Source: a virus. From it: a stretch of 22,183 bases of DNA. The notes under the pieces are model-generated. The model searched no databases, was not told the origin of the DNA, and was given only the letters and a program-made list of their open reading frames with translations. Shown piece by piece: positions 13,178 through 20,222 of this stretch; positions within the stretch are counted from its first letter, which is position 1, and each line of letters begins with the position of its first letter. The stretch lies in the IMG/VR virus record IMGVR_UViG_3300031857_001552, positions 1-22,183 of that record. One strand, 5' to 3'. The position numbers and the translations under genes were made by a program.

Positions 13178-13619
13178 CACATACAAAGAACGCCAAACAG
13201 TCGCAAACATGTCGGAAATGTGGTTTGTTGATTACATGGAATCGGTTGGAATGCCAGTTCAAAGGGTTGGGTTTAACGAAAAAGAAATGAACATCAATGG
13301 GTTTTGGAACATTCATCGGTTGATCCGGTCATTGCCTGATTTTGTATATTTCAACGCCAAAAAACAACGCATGATGTATTTCCATATTAAAGGAACAAAT
13401 AAGATGAAAATTGACGATGTTATTAATTACAGCGCATTTGAATTCCTTTTTGGTTTGAATGCTGATTTGTTCATTGTTTTTATGTTTGAACCGGGCAAGC
13501 CAATCAAACGAACCATGCGCCAAATACGGGAAATGATGACCGGATTGACAATCGCAAAATGGCATGATGGCAAACAATATGTTGCATTGAATTTAAAACA
13601 ATTAGATGGCAAAGGATAA
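13161..13619 (+). CDS. Hypothetical protein, possible divergent nuclease, 152 aa
   Basis: It overlaps the DnaA-like gene by 17 bp and the next gene by 14 bp. The central part reads LIRSLPDFVYFNAKKQRMMYFHIKGTNKMKIDDVINY. 'PD' (59-60) followed about 15 residues later by a strand with x-x-K (HIK, 75-77) resembles the PD-(D/E)xK nuclease core, but the acidic residue before x-K is replaced by His, so catalysis is doubtful. The following beta strand LFIVFMFE fits the fold. It may be a recombination or replication nuclease-like protein; this is a weak inference. Confidence 0.45.
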   Translation: MEKASNTYKERQTVANMSEMWFVDYMESVGMPVQRVGFNEKEMNINGFWNIHRLIRSLPDFVYFNAKKQRMMYFHIKGTNKMKIDDVINYSAFEFLFGLNADLFIVFMFEPGKPIKRTMRQIREMMTGLTIAKWHDGKQYVALNLKQLDGKG

Positions 13620-14184
13620 AAAATCATTTGTGTTGTATTGCGATATTATACACACAATCGAACAATTAACGGATGAGCAAGCCGGACACCTATTCAAACA
13701 TGTTTTGTATTATGTGAACGACCTGAATCCCGACACCGATAATGTCATCACCAAAATTGCATTCGAGCCAATCAAACAACAATTGAAACGCGATTTGGTG
13801 CGATACGAAAAAATCCGTGAACGCAATTCATTAAGCGCACGCATGCGATGGGATGCGAACGCATGCGAACGCATGCCAAACGATGCAAAAAATGCCGATA
13901 ATGATAATGATAATGATAATGATATAAATATAGTATTGGAACAAAAAGCAAAAAAGCCAAAAAGGTTCAGCAAACCGCCGGTTGATGATGTGCGTCAATA
14001 CATGGCCGAATTAAACATGAATGACATGTCACAACGATTTGTTGATTACTACGAATCAAATGGATGGAAGGTTGGCAAAAATCCGATGAAGGATTGGAAG
14101 GCAGCCGTTCGAACATGGAAACAACAAAACAATGATAAACAACCAAAACAAGAATCTTTTTACAAACCCTTAAAATTTGACTAA
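13606..14184 (+). CDS. DUF6291-like protein with replisome-organiser/helicase-loader architecture, 192 aa
   Basis: The N-terminal domain (1-75; KSFVLYCDIIHTIEQLTDEQAGHLFKHVLYYVND...FEPIKQQLKRDL) fits DUF6291 proteins of Bacteroidetes phages. A flexible linker with the repeat DNDNDNDND (about 97-105) follows. The C-terminal 70 residues (DVRQYMAELNMNDMSQRFVDYYESNGWKVGKNPMKDWKAAVRTW) match the short C-terminal helical domain common in phage replication initiator and helicase-loader proteins. It is located between a DnaA-like protein and DnaB. The linker-coding DNA carries GCATGC-containing tandem repeats and an AT-rich GATAAT array that look like a replication origin. Confidence 0.65.
   Translation: MAKDKKSFVLYCDIIHTIEQLTDEQAGHLFKHVLYYVNDLNPDTDNVITKIAFEPIKQQLKRDLVRYEKIRERNSLSARMRWDANACERMPNDAKNADNDNDNDNDINIVLEQKAKKPKRFSKPPVDDVRQYMAELNMNDMSQRFVDYYESNGWKVGKNPMKDWKAAVRTWKQQNNDKQPKQESFYKPLKFD
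13841..13876 (+). repeat. Iteron-like direct repeats with GCATGC cores
   Basis: ATGCGAACGC occurs twice in tandem (13853-13862 and 13863-13872) followed by ATGCC. The palindrome GCATGC occurs at 13841, 13861 and 13871, so spaced 20 and 10 bp, close to helical turns. The 10-bp period is not a multiple of three and so is not explained by a peptide repeat. Confidence 0.6.
13897..13923 (+). repeat. GATAAT hexamer array, AT-rich
   Basis: Four perfect GATAAT units (13897-13920) plus GAT, followed by ATAAATATAG. It encodes alternating Asp-Asn in the linker of the replication protein. Unit gain or loss keeps the reading frame. It is adjacent to the GCATGC repeats and easily melted. Confidence 0.8.
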
Positions 14185-14186
14185 TA

Positions 14187-14303
14187 ATGTGGATTGAAGA
14201 AATTAACCAAAACACCGCCGTGGTGGTATTCAACGGCAACCATTTATTCACCGGGACATGGTATGAATGTTCGCTATTTATCAAACAATACAATGAGCAA
14301 TAA
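14187..14303 (+). CDS. Small hypothetical protein, 38 aa
   Basis: ATG 14187 follows the previous stop by two bases. The peptide MWIEEINQNTAVVVFNGNHLF continues TGTWYECSLFIKQYNEQ. It is soluble, Trp- and Asn-containing, with a beta-like pattern. The last 11 bp overlap the next start. Tight spacing supports it; function unknown. Confidence 0.4.
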   Translation: MWIEEINQNTAVVVFNGNHLFTGTWYECSLFIKQYNEQ

Positions 14304-14574
14304 AAAAACAACAATGTTGACACCGCAACAAAAAGCCGACCAGTTAATCAATAAATTCCTTTTTGTCAATTCAGAATCAGTTGAATTGGTGACGGGTGAA
14401 TGTGATGTGATTTTTTCATTAAACAAAAGCGATGCGATTGAATGCGCGTTGATTCATGTCAATGAGTTAATCGCAGAAATGCGCGACAATGAATTAAATT
14501 TCCAAATCAAAACACCGCATGGCGTGTTTGTTTATTGGGATGTCGTGAAACACGAAATCAAACAAAAACAATGA
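14293..14574 (+). CDS. Hypothetical early protein with KADxLINKF / CALIHVNE pattern, 93 aa
   Basis: ATG 14293 is chosen because it overlaps the upstream stop in the style of this genome; ATG 14314 is an alternative. The sequence LTPQQKADQLINKFLF and the later DAIECALIHVNELIAEM resemble a family of short Bacteroidetes phage proteins with 'T-x-x-x-K-A-x-x-L-x-x-K-F' and 'K-x-C-A-L-I-x-V-D-E-I'. The middle (ELVTGECDVIFSL) is beta-like. No biochemical role is known to me. Confidence 0.5.
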   Translation: MSNKKTTMLTPQQKADQLINKFLFVNSESVELVTGECDVIFSLNKSDAIECALIHVNELIAEMRDNELNFQIKTPHGVFVYWDVVKHEIKQKQ

Positions 14575-14596
14575 GCAACAATAAACAAAGTATGAA

Positions 14597-14929
14597 ATGA
14601 AAACATTCATAATCACAATCGAAATCGAACACACCGACCGTCAATTCAATTCTTATCCGGTGCAAACATTCATTGCGGAAATTGGTTCACCAGCTGCAAA
14701 TTGGGTCAAAACAATGAAAAAAGCATTTCGGGAAACAACATTGGGTGAAAAAGCCGAATCGATAACCGTTGAATATGCGATCCGCGAACAAACAAACCAT
14801 GTCCGAATTGTCATGGGCAATGTAAACAACATTGACAAATGGCGCGTGTATGTCAATCAGGAATTGAAATTTGAATCCGAAAATTACACACACGCATTGG
14901 CAATCGCACAATACTACAAACAACAATGA
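14597..14929 (+). CDS. Hypothetical protein, 110 aa
   Basis: The protein starts with a beta strand (MKTFIITIEIEH), then SPAANWVKTMKKAFRE, further strands (AESITVEYAIRE, HVRIVMGNV, WRVYVNQEL) and a final helix (YTHALAIAQYYKQQ). It looks like a compact alpha/beta protein, but I do not recognise the family. Its stop overlaps the DnaB start (ATGA, 14926-14929), so it is probably translated with the helicase. Confidence 0.45.
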   Translation: MKTFIITIEIEHTDRQFNSYPVQTFIAEIGSPAANWVKTMKKAFRETTLGEKAESITVEYAIREQTNHVRIVMGNVNNIDKWRVYVNQELKFESENYTHALAIAQYYKQQ

Positions 14930-16164
14930 CGAACGAAGAATATATCATCAGTCAATTAGCGTTTTATTCTGAATTGCATCATCATTTGCCAAAGATTCAA
15001 TCAAAATGGTTTACAAATAAATCATTGGGCAAAATAGTTAAAGCGATGCGCATTGTCTATGAATCAGGCGAAACCGTCAACCCGTTCACCATTCGGAAAT
15101 ATTTGGATCGAGCGGAAACAATATTGGCCGCGCAATTATCGGCCGCATGTTCGGGATTGCCATCAATCAAAAATCAGGTCATCGAACTACAATACAATTT
15201 TGTTTTAAACAATATCAAAAACCGGGTCATTGGTTTGAATTTTGACGGTGGGTTGATTGAAGCAAAGGCGCAATTGCAATCAATTATTGATGAAGCACAA
15301 ATTGACATTGGCCATGAGCCGAAAGACATCAACGCCGTTTCCAAAGATGTCATGACCAACATTGTCGATGCAATGTCGCGCGGCAACCAGTTGACCGGAA
15401 AACCATCAGGTTGGCGCAAACTTGACAAAGCGATTGGAGGTTACAACGCCGGTGACATGATTGTTGTGGCCGGTCGCCCCGGAATGGGAAAGACGGCAAT
15501 TGCATTGACATTCGCCCATGATTTCGCGTTGCGTAATGGCCGCGCATTGTTCCTATCATTGGAGATGTCAAACGAACAATTGGCCAAACGCTATGTATCA
15601 CTCATTGGTGAAATACCAAATGGACGCATTCGTAATCATTCATTGTACAAAGAAGAAATCGACAATGTTCAACAATTCCTAAATACACCACCGATGACAT
15701 TCCACATTGATGACGATCCGGATAATTCATTGCAAATGATTCGTGGCAAATGCAAATTGCATAAGGCAAAACACGGATTGGATTTGATTATCATTGATTA
15801 CATTCAGTTGATTCGAGTAAACAAAAGCCATTCGCGTGAACAAGAAATCGCAGAGATTTCACGCGGGTTGAAGTTGATGGCAAAGGAATTGAAATGCACC
15901 GTGATGATATTGGCGCAGTTATCACGCAAACCCGAAGAACGCGCAGACAAACGCCCATTGTTATCAGATTTGAGGGAATCAGGTGCAATCGAACAAGATG
16001 CGGATGTTGTGTTGTTTCCGTTCCGTCCGGCCTATTATGACAAAGAACAACCGCCAATTGAACAAGCCGAATTGATTATCGCAAAGAATAGGCATGGGGA
16101 ATCCGGGGTGATTGATGCGACATTCGATGGCAAGTTAACGAAGTACACGGAGATAAAAACATGA
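14926..16164 (+). CDS. Replicative DNA helicase, DnaB family, 412 aa
   Basis: The protein has a short N-terminal helical domain (1-100), a linker and a RecA-type motor: Walker A GRPGMGKT (183-190), catalytic-Glu strand ALFLSLEMSNEQL, Walker B LIIIDYIQL (287-295), Gln loop LAQLSRKPEER (329-339), LRESGAIEQDAD (349-360) and the arginine-finger region KNRHGESG (387-394). These are all hallmarks of DnaB helicases, which unwind DNA 5'-3' at the fork and recruit primase. At 412 aa it is slightly shorter than bacterial DnaB, as usual in phages. It follows the loader-like gene in one operon and overlaps the methyltransferase start (ATGA 16161-16164). Confidence 0.93.
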   Translation: MTNEEYIISQLAFYSELHHHLPKIQSKWFTNKSLGKIVKAMRIVYESGETVNPFTIRKYLDRAETILAAQLSAACSGLPSIKNQVIELQYNFVLNNIKNRVIGLNFDGGLIEAKAQLQSIIDEAQIDIGHEPKDINAVSKDVMTNIVDAMSRGNQLTGKPSGWRKLDKAIGGYNAGDMIVVAGRPGMGKTAIALTFAHDFALRNGRALFLSLEMSNEQLAKRYVSLIGEIPNGRIRNHSLYKEEIDNVQQFLNTPPMTFHIDDDPDNSLQMIRGKCKLHKAKHGLDLIIIDYIQLIRVNKSHSREQEIAEISRGLKLMAKELKCTVMILAQLSRKPEERADKRPLLSDLRESGAIEQDADVVLFPFRPAYYDKEQPPIEQAELIIAKNRHGESGVIDATFDGKLTKYTEIKT

Positions 16165-17177
16165 GGCACGGATCGTTATTTAGCGGAATAGGCGGGTTTG
16201 ACCTTGCATCAGAATGGATGGGGTGGGAAAATGTTTTCCATTGTGAATGGAATCCGTTTGGGCAAAAAGTATTGAAACATTATTGGCCAAAGGCCGAATC
16301 ATTTGAAGACATAACAAAATCAGATTTCACAAAATATGCAAACAAAATTGACATTCTCACAGGAGGATTCCCATGCCAACCATACTCCCAGGCAGGGCAA
16401 CGCAAAGGCAAAGAAGATGAACGCCATTTATGGCCACAAATGTTACGAGCAATACAAGAGATTAAACCAAAGTACATCGTGGGGGAAAATGTTTTTGGGT
16501 TGCTTAATTGGAATGGAGGGATGGTATTCGACGAGGTGCATTCTGACTTGGAATCTGCGGGGTACGAAGTCCAGGCCGTGGTTATACCTGCGGCGGCGGT
16601 CAATGCCCCACACGGACGAGATAGAGTATGGTTCGTTGCTACCAACACCCAATTCAAGTCCGAGGGAAGTGACGGAGGAACAAACGATGAAACGCAAAGA
16701 AACATACGGAGGGGAAACGAGGGCGATGTACTTGGAACATTACGCAGTGATGGGATTATTACCGACACCAACGGCATCAGCAATTGGGGAAAGTCAAAGC
16801 AATCACCAGCTGCACATAAGCAAGGACGGAGTAGCAAAACCAATACGGGAATCGGGAATGAAGGGGAACAGCAATTTATACGCGACATTGCAAGTGAGGG
16901 GGATGCTACCAACACCAACGGCCCAGGAGGGGCAAAAGATAACGGGATTGGAAAATCAGGATTTAATGACCAAACGAGTTCGGCAAATAGTTGGGACAAC
17001 TTCCCAACTCAATCCCCGATTTGTGGGGGAGATGATGGGCTTCCCACCGAATTGGACGGAATTACCTTTTCAAAGTGGCGAGCAGAATCAATAAAAGCAT
17101 ACGGTAATGCCATCGTTCCACAGGTTGCATTGGAGATATTCAAAGCCATTGAACGCGTTGACAATGAGATGTTGTAA
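16161..17177 (+). CDS. C5-cytosine DNA methyltransferase, 338 aa
   Basis: SAM-binding motif I FSGIGGFD (7-14), catalytic motif IV GGFPCQPYSQAGQ with Cys72, motif VI GEN (108-110), motif VIII GRDRVWFV (152-159) and motif X KAYGNAIVPQ (312-321) are present, so it should methylate cytosine C5, possibly to protect phage DNA. Residues 161-300, where the target recognition domain and motif IX should be, are instead low-complexity and rich in Gly, Asn, Thr and Asp (e.g. TNTNGPGGAKDNGIGKSG). Motif IX-like sequence lies in another frame of the same DNA. The start overlaps DnaB; a promoter for the next gene lies directly after its stop. Target sequence unknown. Confidence 0.85.
   Translation: MRHGSLFSGIGGFDLASEWMGWENVFHCEWNPFGQKVLKHYWPKAESFEDITKSDFTKYANKIDILTGGFPCQPYSQAGQRKGKEDERHLWPQMLRAIQEIKPKYIVGENVFGLLNWNGGMVFDEVHSDLESAGYEVQAVVIPAAAVNAPHGRDRVWFVATNTQFKSEGSDGGTNDETQRNIRRGNEGDVLGTLRSDGIITDTNGISNWGKSKQSPAAHKQGRSSKTNTGIGNEGEQQFIRDIASEGDATNTNGPGGAKDNGIGKSGFNDQTSSANSWDNFPTQSPICGGDDGLPTELDGITFSKWRAESIKAYGNAIVPQVALEIFKAIERVDNEML
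16633..17094 (+). other. Second-frame methyltransferase recognition region with motif IX (possible overprinted or frameshifted coding)
   Basis: In frame +1 relative to the methyltransferase, the DNA encodes three similar phrases, SLLPTPNSS (16633-16659), GLLPTPTAS (16753-16779) and MLPTPTAQEG (16903-16932), and then LNPRFVGEMMGFPPNWTELPF (17008-17070). The last phrase has the form of C5-methyltransferase motif IX ('R-x-x-x-x-x-x-G-F/Y-P'). The stop at 17092-17094 comes about 22 codons' distance after GFP, exactly where motif X (GNAIVPQ) begins in the main frame. The open frame extends upstream to 16336, but there it is only a shadow of the main frame. Confidence 0.5.
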
Positions 17178-17206
17178 TTGTTTACAAAAATTTTAATATA
17201 ACTTTG
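17178..17206 (+). promoter_or_regulatory. Bacteroidetes-type promoter of the HNH/packaging block
   Basis: TTG (17178-17180), an 18-bp AT-rich spacer and TAACTTTG (17199-17206, perfect TAnnTTTG) lie in the short gap between methyltransferase and HNH gene, and only 4 bp before ATG 17211. Transcription would begin at or next to the start codon. This is the clearest promoter in the window. Confidence 0.7.
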
Positions 17207-17210
17207 CATC

Positions 17211-17501
17211 ATGCCGACATTCCCATCAAAGAAGATTCAGAACAAAGAAGTTCACACGGCGCATCGTCATCGTGAACCACGGTATCACACAACCGCATGG
17301 CGCGCGTTGCGTCAATCGATATTGCGTGACGAACCTTTGTGTCGTCAATGTCGTGACAATGGCATCATCAATGTTGCGCAAATGGTCGACCATATCAATC
17401 CCGTTCGATTGGGTGGATCGTTCCATGATGTCGACAACTTGCAACCATTGTGCAATTCATGTCATGCGGTGAAGTCAGGCAAGGAATCAAAACAATTCTA
17501 A
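17211..17501 (+). CDS. HNH endonuclease, 96 aa
   Basis: A small HNH protein with metal-binding Cys pairs C44-x2-C47 and C81-x2-C84, the DHI motif (60-62), Asn76 and HNH-type end LQPLCNSCHAVKSG (78-90). The N-terminus is basic (HTAHRHREPRYHTTAWRALRQ). Short HNH enzymes directly upstream of terminase genes are typical of phages with HK97-like packaging, where they assist the large terminase in cutting concatemers. Position next to the terminase and separate promoter support that role. Confidence 0.9.
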   Translation: MPTFPSKKIQNKEVHTAHRHREPRYHTTAWRALRQSILRDEPLCRQCRDNGIINVAQMVDHINPVRLGGSFHDVDNLQPLCNSCHAVKSGKESKQF

Positions 17502-17685
17502 TTCTGGGATGAAATACGCACGCACGCACACCGACACCAAGAAAAACGCGCATTGTGACCGATATGTTGACCGGGTGGGGGGTGTTTATTCCCACGGCGA
17601 CCGATGGTTAACCGCTGGGTCATTCTTTTTCACACCCGTGCAAAAATAGGAACAAACCATTTTAAGGCGATTTAAGACAACCAAA
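17502..17685. other. Gap before small terminase, candidate packaging site region
   Basis: This 184-bp gap, large for this genome, contains a CGCACGCACGCAC tract (17518 on), a G-rich GGGTGGGGGGTG tract near 17573, the palindrome GGTTAACC near 17607 and the inverted pair GGGTGT ... ACACCC. Gaps between HNH and TerS often hold cos or pac sites. No direct evidence shows a cleavage site here. Confidence 0.3.
17509..17649 (+). CDS. Possible small ORF in the gap, 46 aa
   Basis: ATG 17509 to TAG 17647 encodes a basic, Gly- and Asp-containing peptide (MKYARTHTDTKKNAHCDRYV, then GGVYSHGDRWLTAG). It is unlike neighbouring genes in composition, includes the G-rich tract, and may be only a chance ORF in the packaging region. 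Confidence 0.2.
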   Translation: MKYARTHTDTKKNAHCDRYVDRVGGVYSHGDRWLTAGSFFFTPVQK

Positions 17686-18153
17686 ATGAGAGGACGACCC
17701 AAAGTGCCAACCGAAGTCAAAAAATTAAAAGGAACGGCGCAAAAGTGCCGAATTCTTGAAAATGAAATGACCATGACAACAACCAAAGAAGAACCAACCA
17801 CGGAAATTGAATTTAAAACGCCACGCGCCAAAAAGATTTTTGACGAAATGTGTTTTGAACTGAAAAAAATCAACATGTTGGTTGGCGTGGATTTGGGAAT
17901 CATCGCGATGTATTCCGAAGCGGTGGCCAATTATTATGTTGCCGTTGAAAAATGCGAGGAACAAGGCATGGTCATTGAAACGCAGCAAGGCCCAAAGGTC
18001 AACCCGTGGTTTACAACAAAACAAAATTGCGTGAAACAAGCGATGCAATTAGGGCAATTGATTGGCGTGACCCCATCAGCGCGCGCCCGAATTCCAAACA
18101 CAAATCAAAAGCCGGTTTCAAAATTAGAATTACTCAAATCAAAATCAGCATGA
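17686..18153 (+). CDS. Terminase small subunit, P27 family, 155 aa
   Basis: The start MRGRPKVPTEVKKLKGTAQ is the hallmark 'GRPx-P-x-x-x-K-x-L-x-G-T' of P27-type small terminases. The central helical part (FKTPRAKKIFDEMCFELKKINMLVGVDLGIIAMYSEAVANYYVAVEKCEEQGMV) and the end (GVTPSARARI, KLELL) follow the family as well. It recognises phage DNA and feeds the large subunit at the start of packaging. HNH and large terminase genes flank it. The stop overlaps the next gene (ATGA 18150-18153). Confidence 0.9.
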   Translation: MRGRPKVPTEVKKLKGTAQKCRILENEMTMTTTKEEPTTEIEFKTPRAKKIFDEMCFELKKINMLVGVDLGIIAMYSEAVANYYVAVEKCEEQGMVIETQQGPKVNPWFTTKQNCVKQAMQLGQLIGVTPSARARIPNTNQKPVSKLELLKSKSA

Positions 18154-18386
18154 AAAAGATAAAACACAAACCCGCATTTGAAATCGAGCAACAACTGGTT
18201 GTTCCAAAATTCCGAATTGTTGGGAATGGGAATTGTTGGCAAATTGAACGCCACGATGGCGAAGGATATAAACCAATCCACCGCGATGGTTCGTTCATTG
18301 ACATGGATCAGTTCGAATTGCCGTTTGTTTATCGCAACGAATCAATTGCCAAAGACAATTTGAAATTCCTTGAAAACCGGAATTGA
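18150..18386 (+). CDS. Hypothetical protein between terminase genes, 78 aa
   Basis: ATG 18150 overlaps the small terminase stop. The frame is open upstream to 18006, but that part is a shadow of the small terminase. The protein (IVGNGNCWQIERHDGEGYKPIHRDGSFIDMDQFELPFVY) is acidic and beta-rich with 'G-N-C-W' and 'K-P-I' phrases. No family recognised. Its last 17 bp overlap the TTG start of the large terminase. Confidence 0.55.
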   Translation: MKKIKHKPAFEIEQQLVVPKFRIVGNGNCWQIERHDGEGYKPIHRDGSFIDMDQFELPFVYRNESIAKDNLKFLENRN

Positions 18387-20010
18387 AAACACAAAGGCGC
18401 ATCAATATGCGTTGAATGTGATTGATGGCAAAATTCACGCATGTGAATTGGTGAAACACGCATGTCAACGATATATTGATGATTTATCGCGTTTTGAATT
18501 TAACGCGGCATTTGCGCAACATGCCATTAATTTCATCGAAGAATTGGAACACACCACCGGCGAGCATGCCGGACGCAAATTTTTGTTGGAAGGATGGCAA
18601 GCGTTTATCATTTGGAATCTTTTTGGATTTTTGAATCCGGATGGATCACGCAGATTTTCACGCGCATATGTTGAAGTTCCGCGCAAAAATGGGAAATCGA
18701 CATTTTCATCCGCGGTCATGTTGTATGGCCTGATTGCCGATGATGAAGCCGGCGCGCAGATTTATTCAGCGGCCACAAAGTTGGATCAGGCCATGATGGT
18801 GTTTGGCGAATCCGTAAGGATGGCCCAAAACACGGAATGGTTGAAGGATGCAGTTGTTGTCAATAATTCAGTTAACAACCGCAGAATCATCCACGAACAA
18901 AATTTGTATAAACCATTAGAGTGGAATCCAAACAAACAAGATGGATTGAACACGCACATGGCCGTGATTGATGAATACCACGCGCATCCAAATGATGAAT
19001 TGTACAATGTAATTTTCAACAGTATGGGCGCACGCCGTCAACCATTGTTGTTCACCATCACAACGGCCGGGTTCAACCGCGAATCGGCGTGTTATCGCCA
19101 CCGGGGCTATTGCGTCAATGTGTTAAACGGCGCAATCAAAGACGATGCATTGTTTTCGGTGATTTACACATTGGATGATGGCGATGATTGGATGGATGAA
19201 AAAGTATGGGCAAAAGCGAATCCCAATTGGGGCGTTTCAGTTTACCCGCGCAAATTGCAGCAAGCGTTGACCGAAGCCAAAGAATACACATCGAAAGAAG
19301 TTGAGTTCAAAACAAAGTTGTTGAATGTATGGACCGACACGGAACAAACATGGATTTCAGACAACATTTGGAAACAATGCGATGGCGATGACGAATTAGA
19401 AGGTGAACAATGTTTTGGTGGATTGGATTTGGCATCAACTGGTGATTTTTGCGCATTCACTTTGTATTTTCCGCACAATCACGCGGTGCGAACATGGTAT
19501 TTTTTACCCGAAGAATCGGTCAAAAAAAGAAATGACGCAGCCGGGCAAGCGATTCGCGAATGGGTGGCCAAAGGTCACATTATTGCAACCGATGGGAATG
19601 TCACGGATTACGGGTTCATAAAAGCCAAAATTTGTGAACTTGCCACAAAATTCGACATTAAGGATGTAGCATTTGACCGTTTTAACGCTTCGCAGCTGGT
19701 AATTGAATTGCAAAACGAAGGGTTGACCATGTTTCCATTTGGTCAAGGTTTTGTAAGCATGTCAACGCCAACAAAGGAATTGGAAAGATTGGTTAAGGAT
19801 GGGAAATTGCGTCATGCCGGGAATCCGGTCACGCGATGGATGATGTCAAATATTTTGTTGCGCACCGATCCGGCCGGCAACATTAAAATTGACAAAGGCA
19901 AATCAGGTGACAAAGTGGATGGCCCGGTTTCCATTGTCATGGCATTAGGAACGGCAATGCAATCCGCATCAAAAGAAAACAATTCCGATTTTTGGTTTGT
20001 AACTTTGTAA
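18370..20010 (+). CDS. Terminase large subunit, 546 aa
   Basis: The ATPase domain shows Walker A VEVPRKNGKST (101-111), Walker B MAVIDEYHAH (197-206) and coupling motif FTITTAGFN (228-236). The RNase-H-like nuclease has GLDLASTGDFCA (351-362; first Asp 353), FDRF (435-438) and KVDGPVSIVMALG (515-527) with a late Asp. This is the HK97/Terminase_1 type that packages DNA into proheads and cuts it. The only plausible start is TTG 18370, because an in-frame TGA lies at 18361-18363 and the first in-frame ATG is well inside the ATPase domain; its N-terminal sequence (YALNVIDGKIHACELVKHACQRYIDDL) is typical, so nothing is missing. Confidence 0.93.
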   Translation: MKTGIENTKAHQYALNVIDGKIHACELVKHACQRYIDDLSRFEFNAAFAQHAINFIEELEHTTGEHAGRKFLLEGWQAFIIWNLFGFLNPDGSRRFSRAYVEVPRKNGKSTFSSAVMLYGLIADDEAGAQIYSAATKLDQAMMVFGESVRMAQNTEWLKDAVVVNNSVNNRRIIHEQNLYKPLEWNPNKQDGLNTHMAVIDEYHAHPNDELYNVIFNSMGARRQPLLFTITTAGFNRESACYRHRGYCVNVLNGAIKDDALFSVIYTLDDGDDWMDEKVWAKANPNWGVSVYPRKLQQALTEAKEYTSKEVEFKTKLLNVWTDTEQTWISDNIWKQCDGDDELEGEQCFGGLDLASTGDFCAFTLYFPHNHAVRTWYFLPEESVKKRNDAAGQAIREWVAKGHIIATDGNVTDYGFIKAKICELATKFDIKDVAFDRFNASQLVIELQNEGLTMFPFGQGFVSMSTPTKELERLVKDGKLRHAGNPVTRWMMSNILLRTDPAGNIKIDKGKSGDKVDGPVSIVMALGTAMQSASKENNSDFWFVTL

Positions 20011-20024
20011 AAAATTGAACGACA

Positions 20025-20222
20025 ATGAAATCCGATGCATGGTTGACCTACATTGACGAATTCATGAATGAATACTATCGTGAGTTACCAAATTTTAAGT
20101 CATACAAAGATTGTTATGAAGCAATCGAAGAAAGACACAAGGCCATTTTTGACCGGCCGCGATTTAGTTCGTACACCGTTTTTCGGTCAATGTTGTCGCG
20201 TTGGCTGAAAACAAATAGATAA
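20025..20222 (+). CDS. Small hypothetical protein between terminase and portal, 65 aa
   Basis: A soluble helical protein (MKSDAWLTYIDEFMNEYYRELPNFKSYKDCYEAIEERHKAIFDRPRFSSYTVFRSMLSRWLK), rich in aromatic residues. The C-terminal phrase FSSYTVFRSMLSRWLK looks like a small DNA- or protein-contacting helix pair. No family recognised. A -7-like TAACTTTG lies at 20000-20007 in the terminase end, without a matching -33. Its stop overlaps the 14-mer element of the portal promoter. Confidence 0.5.
   Translation: MKSDAWLTYIDEFMNEYYRELPNFKSYKDCYEAIEERHKAIFDRPRFSSYTVFRSMLSRWLKTNR

Noticed and set aside
16280-16999. Minus-strand ORF of 239 codons
   Set aside because: Antisense to the methyltransferase, with low-complexity Ser/Pro/Leu composition and no recognisable domain; a by-product of the stop-free GC-rich region.
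20000-20007. TAACTTTG box before the 20025 gene
   Set aside because: No TTG or TTTG at a suitable distance upstream, and it codes for the terminase C-terminus.
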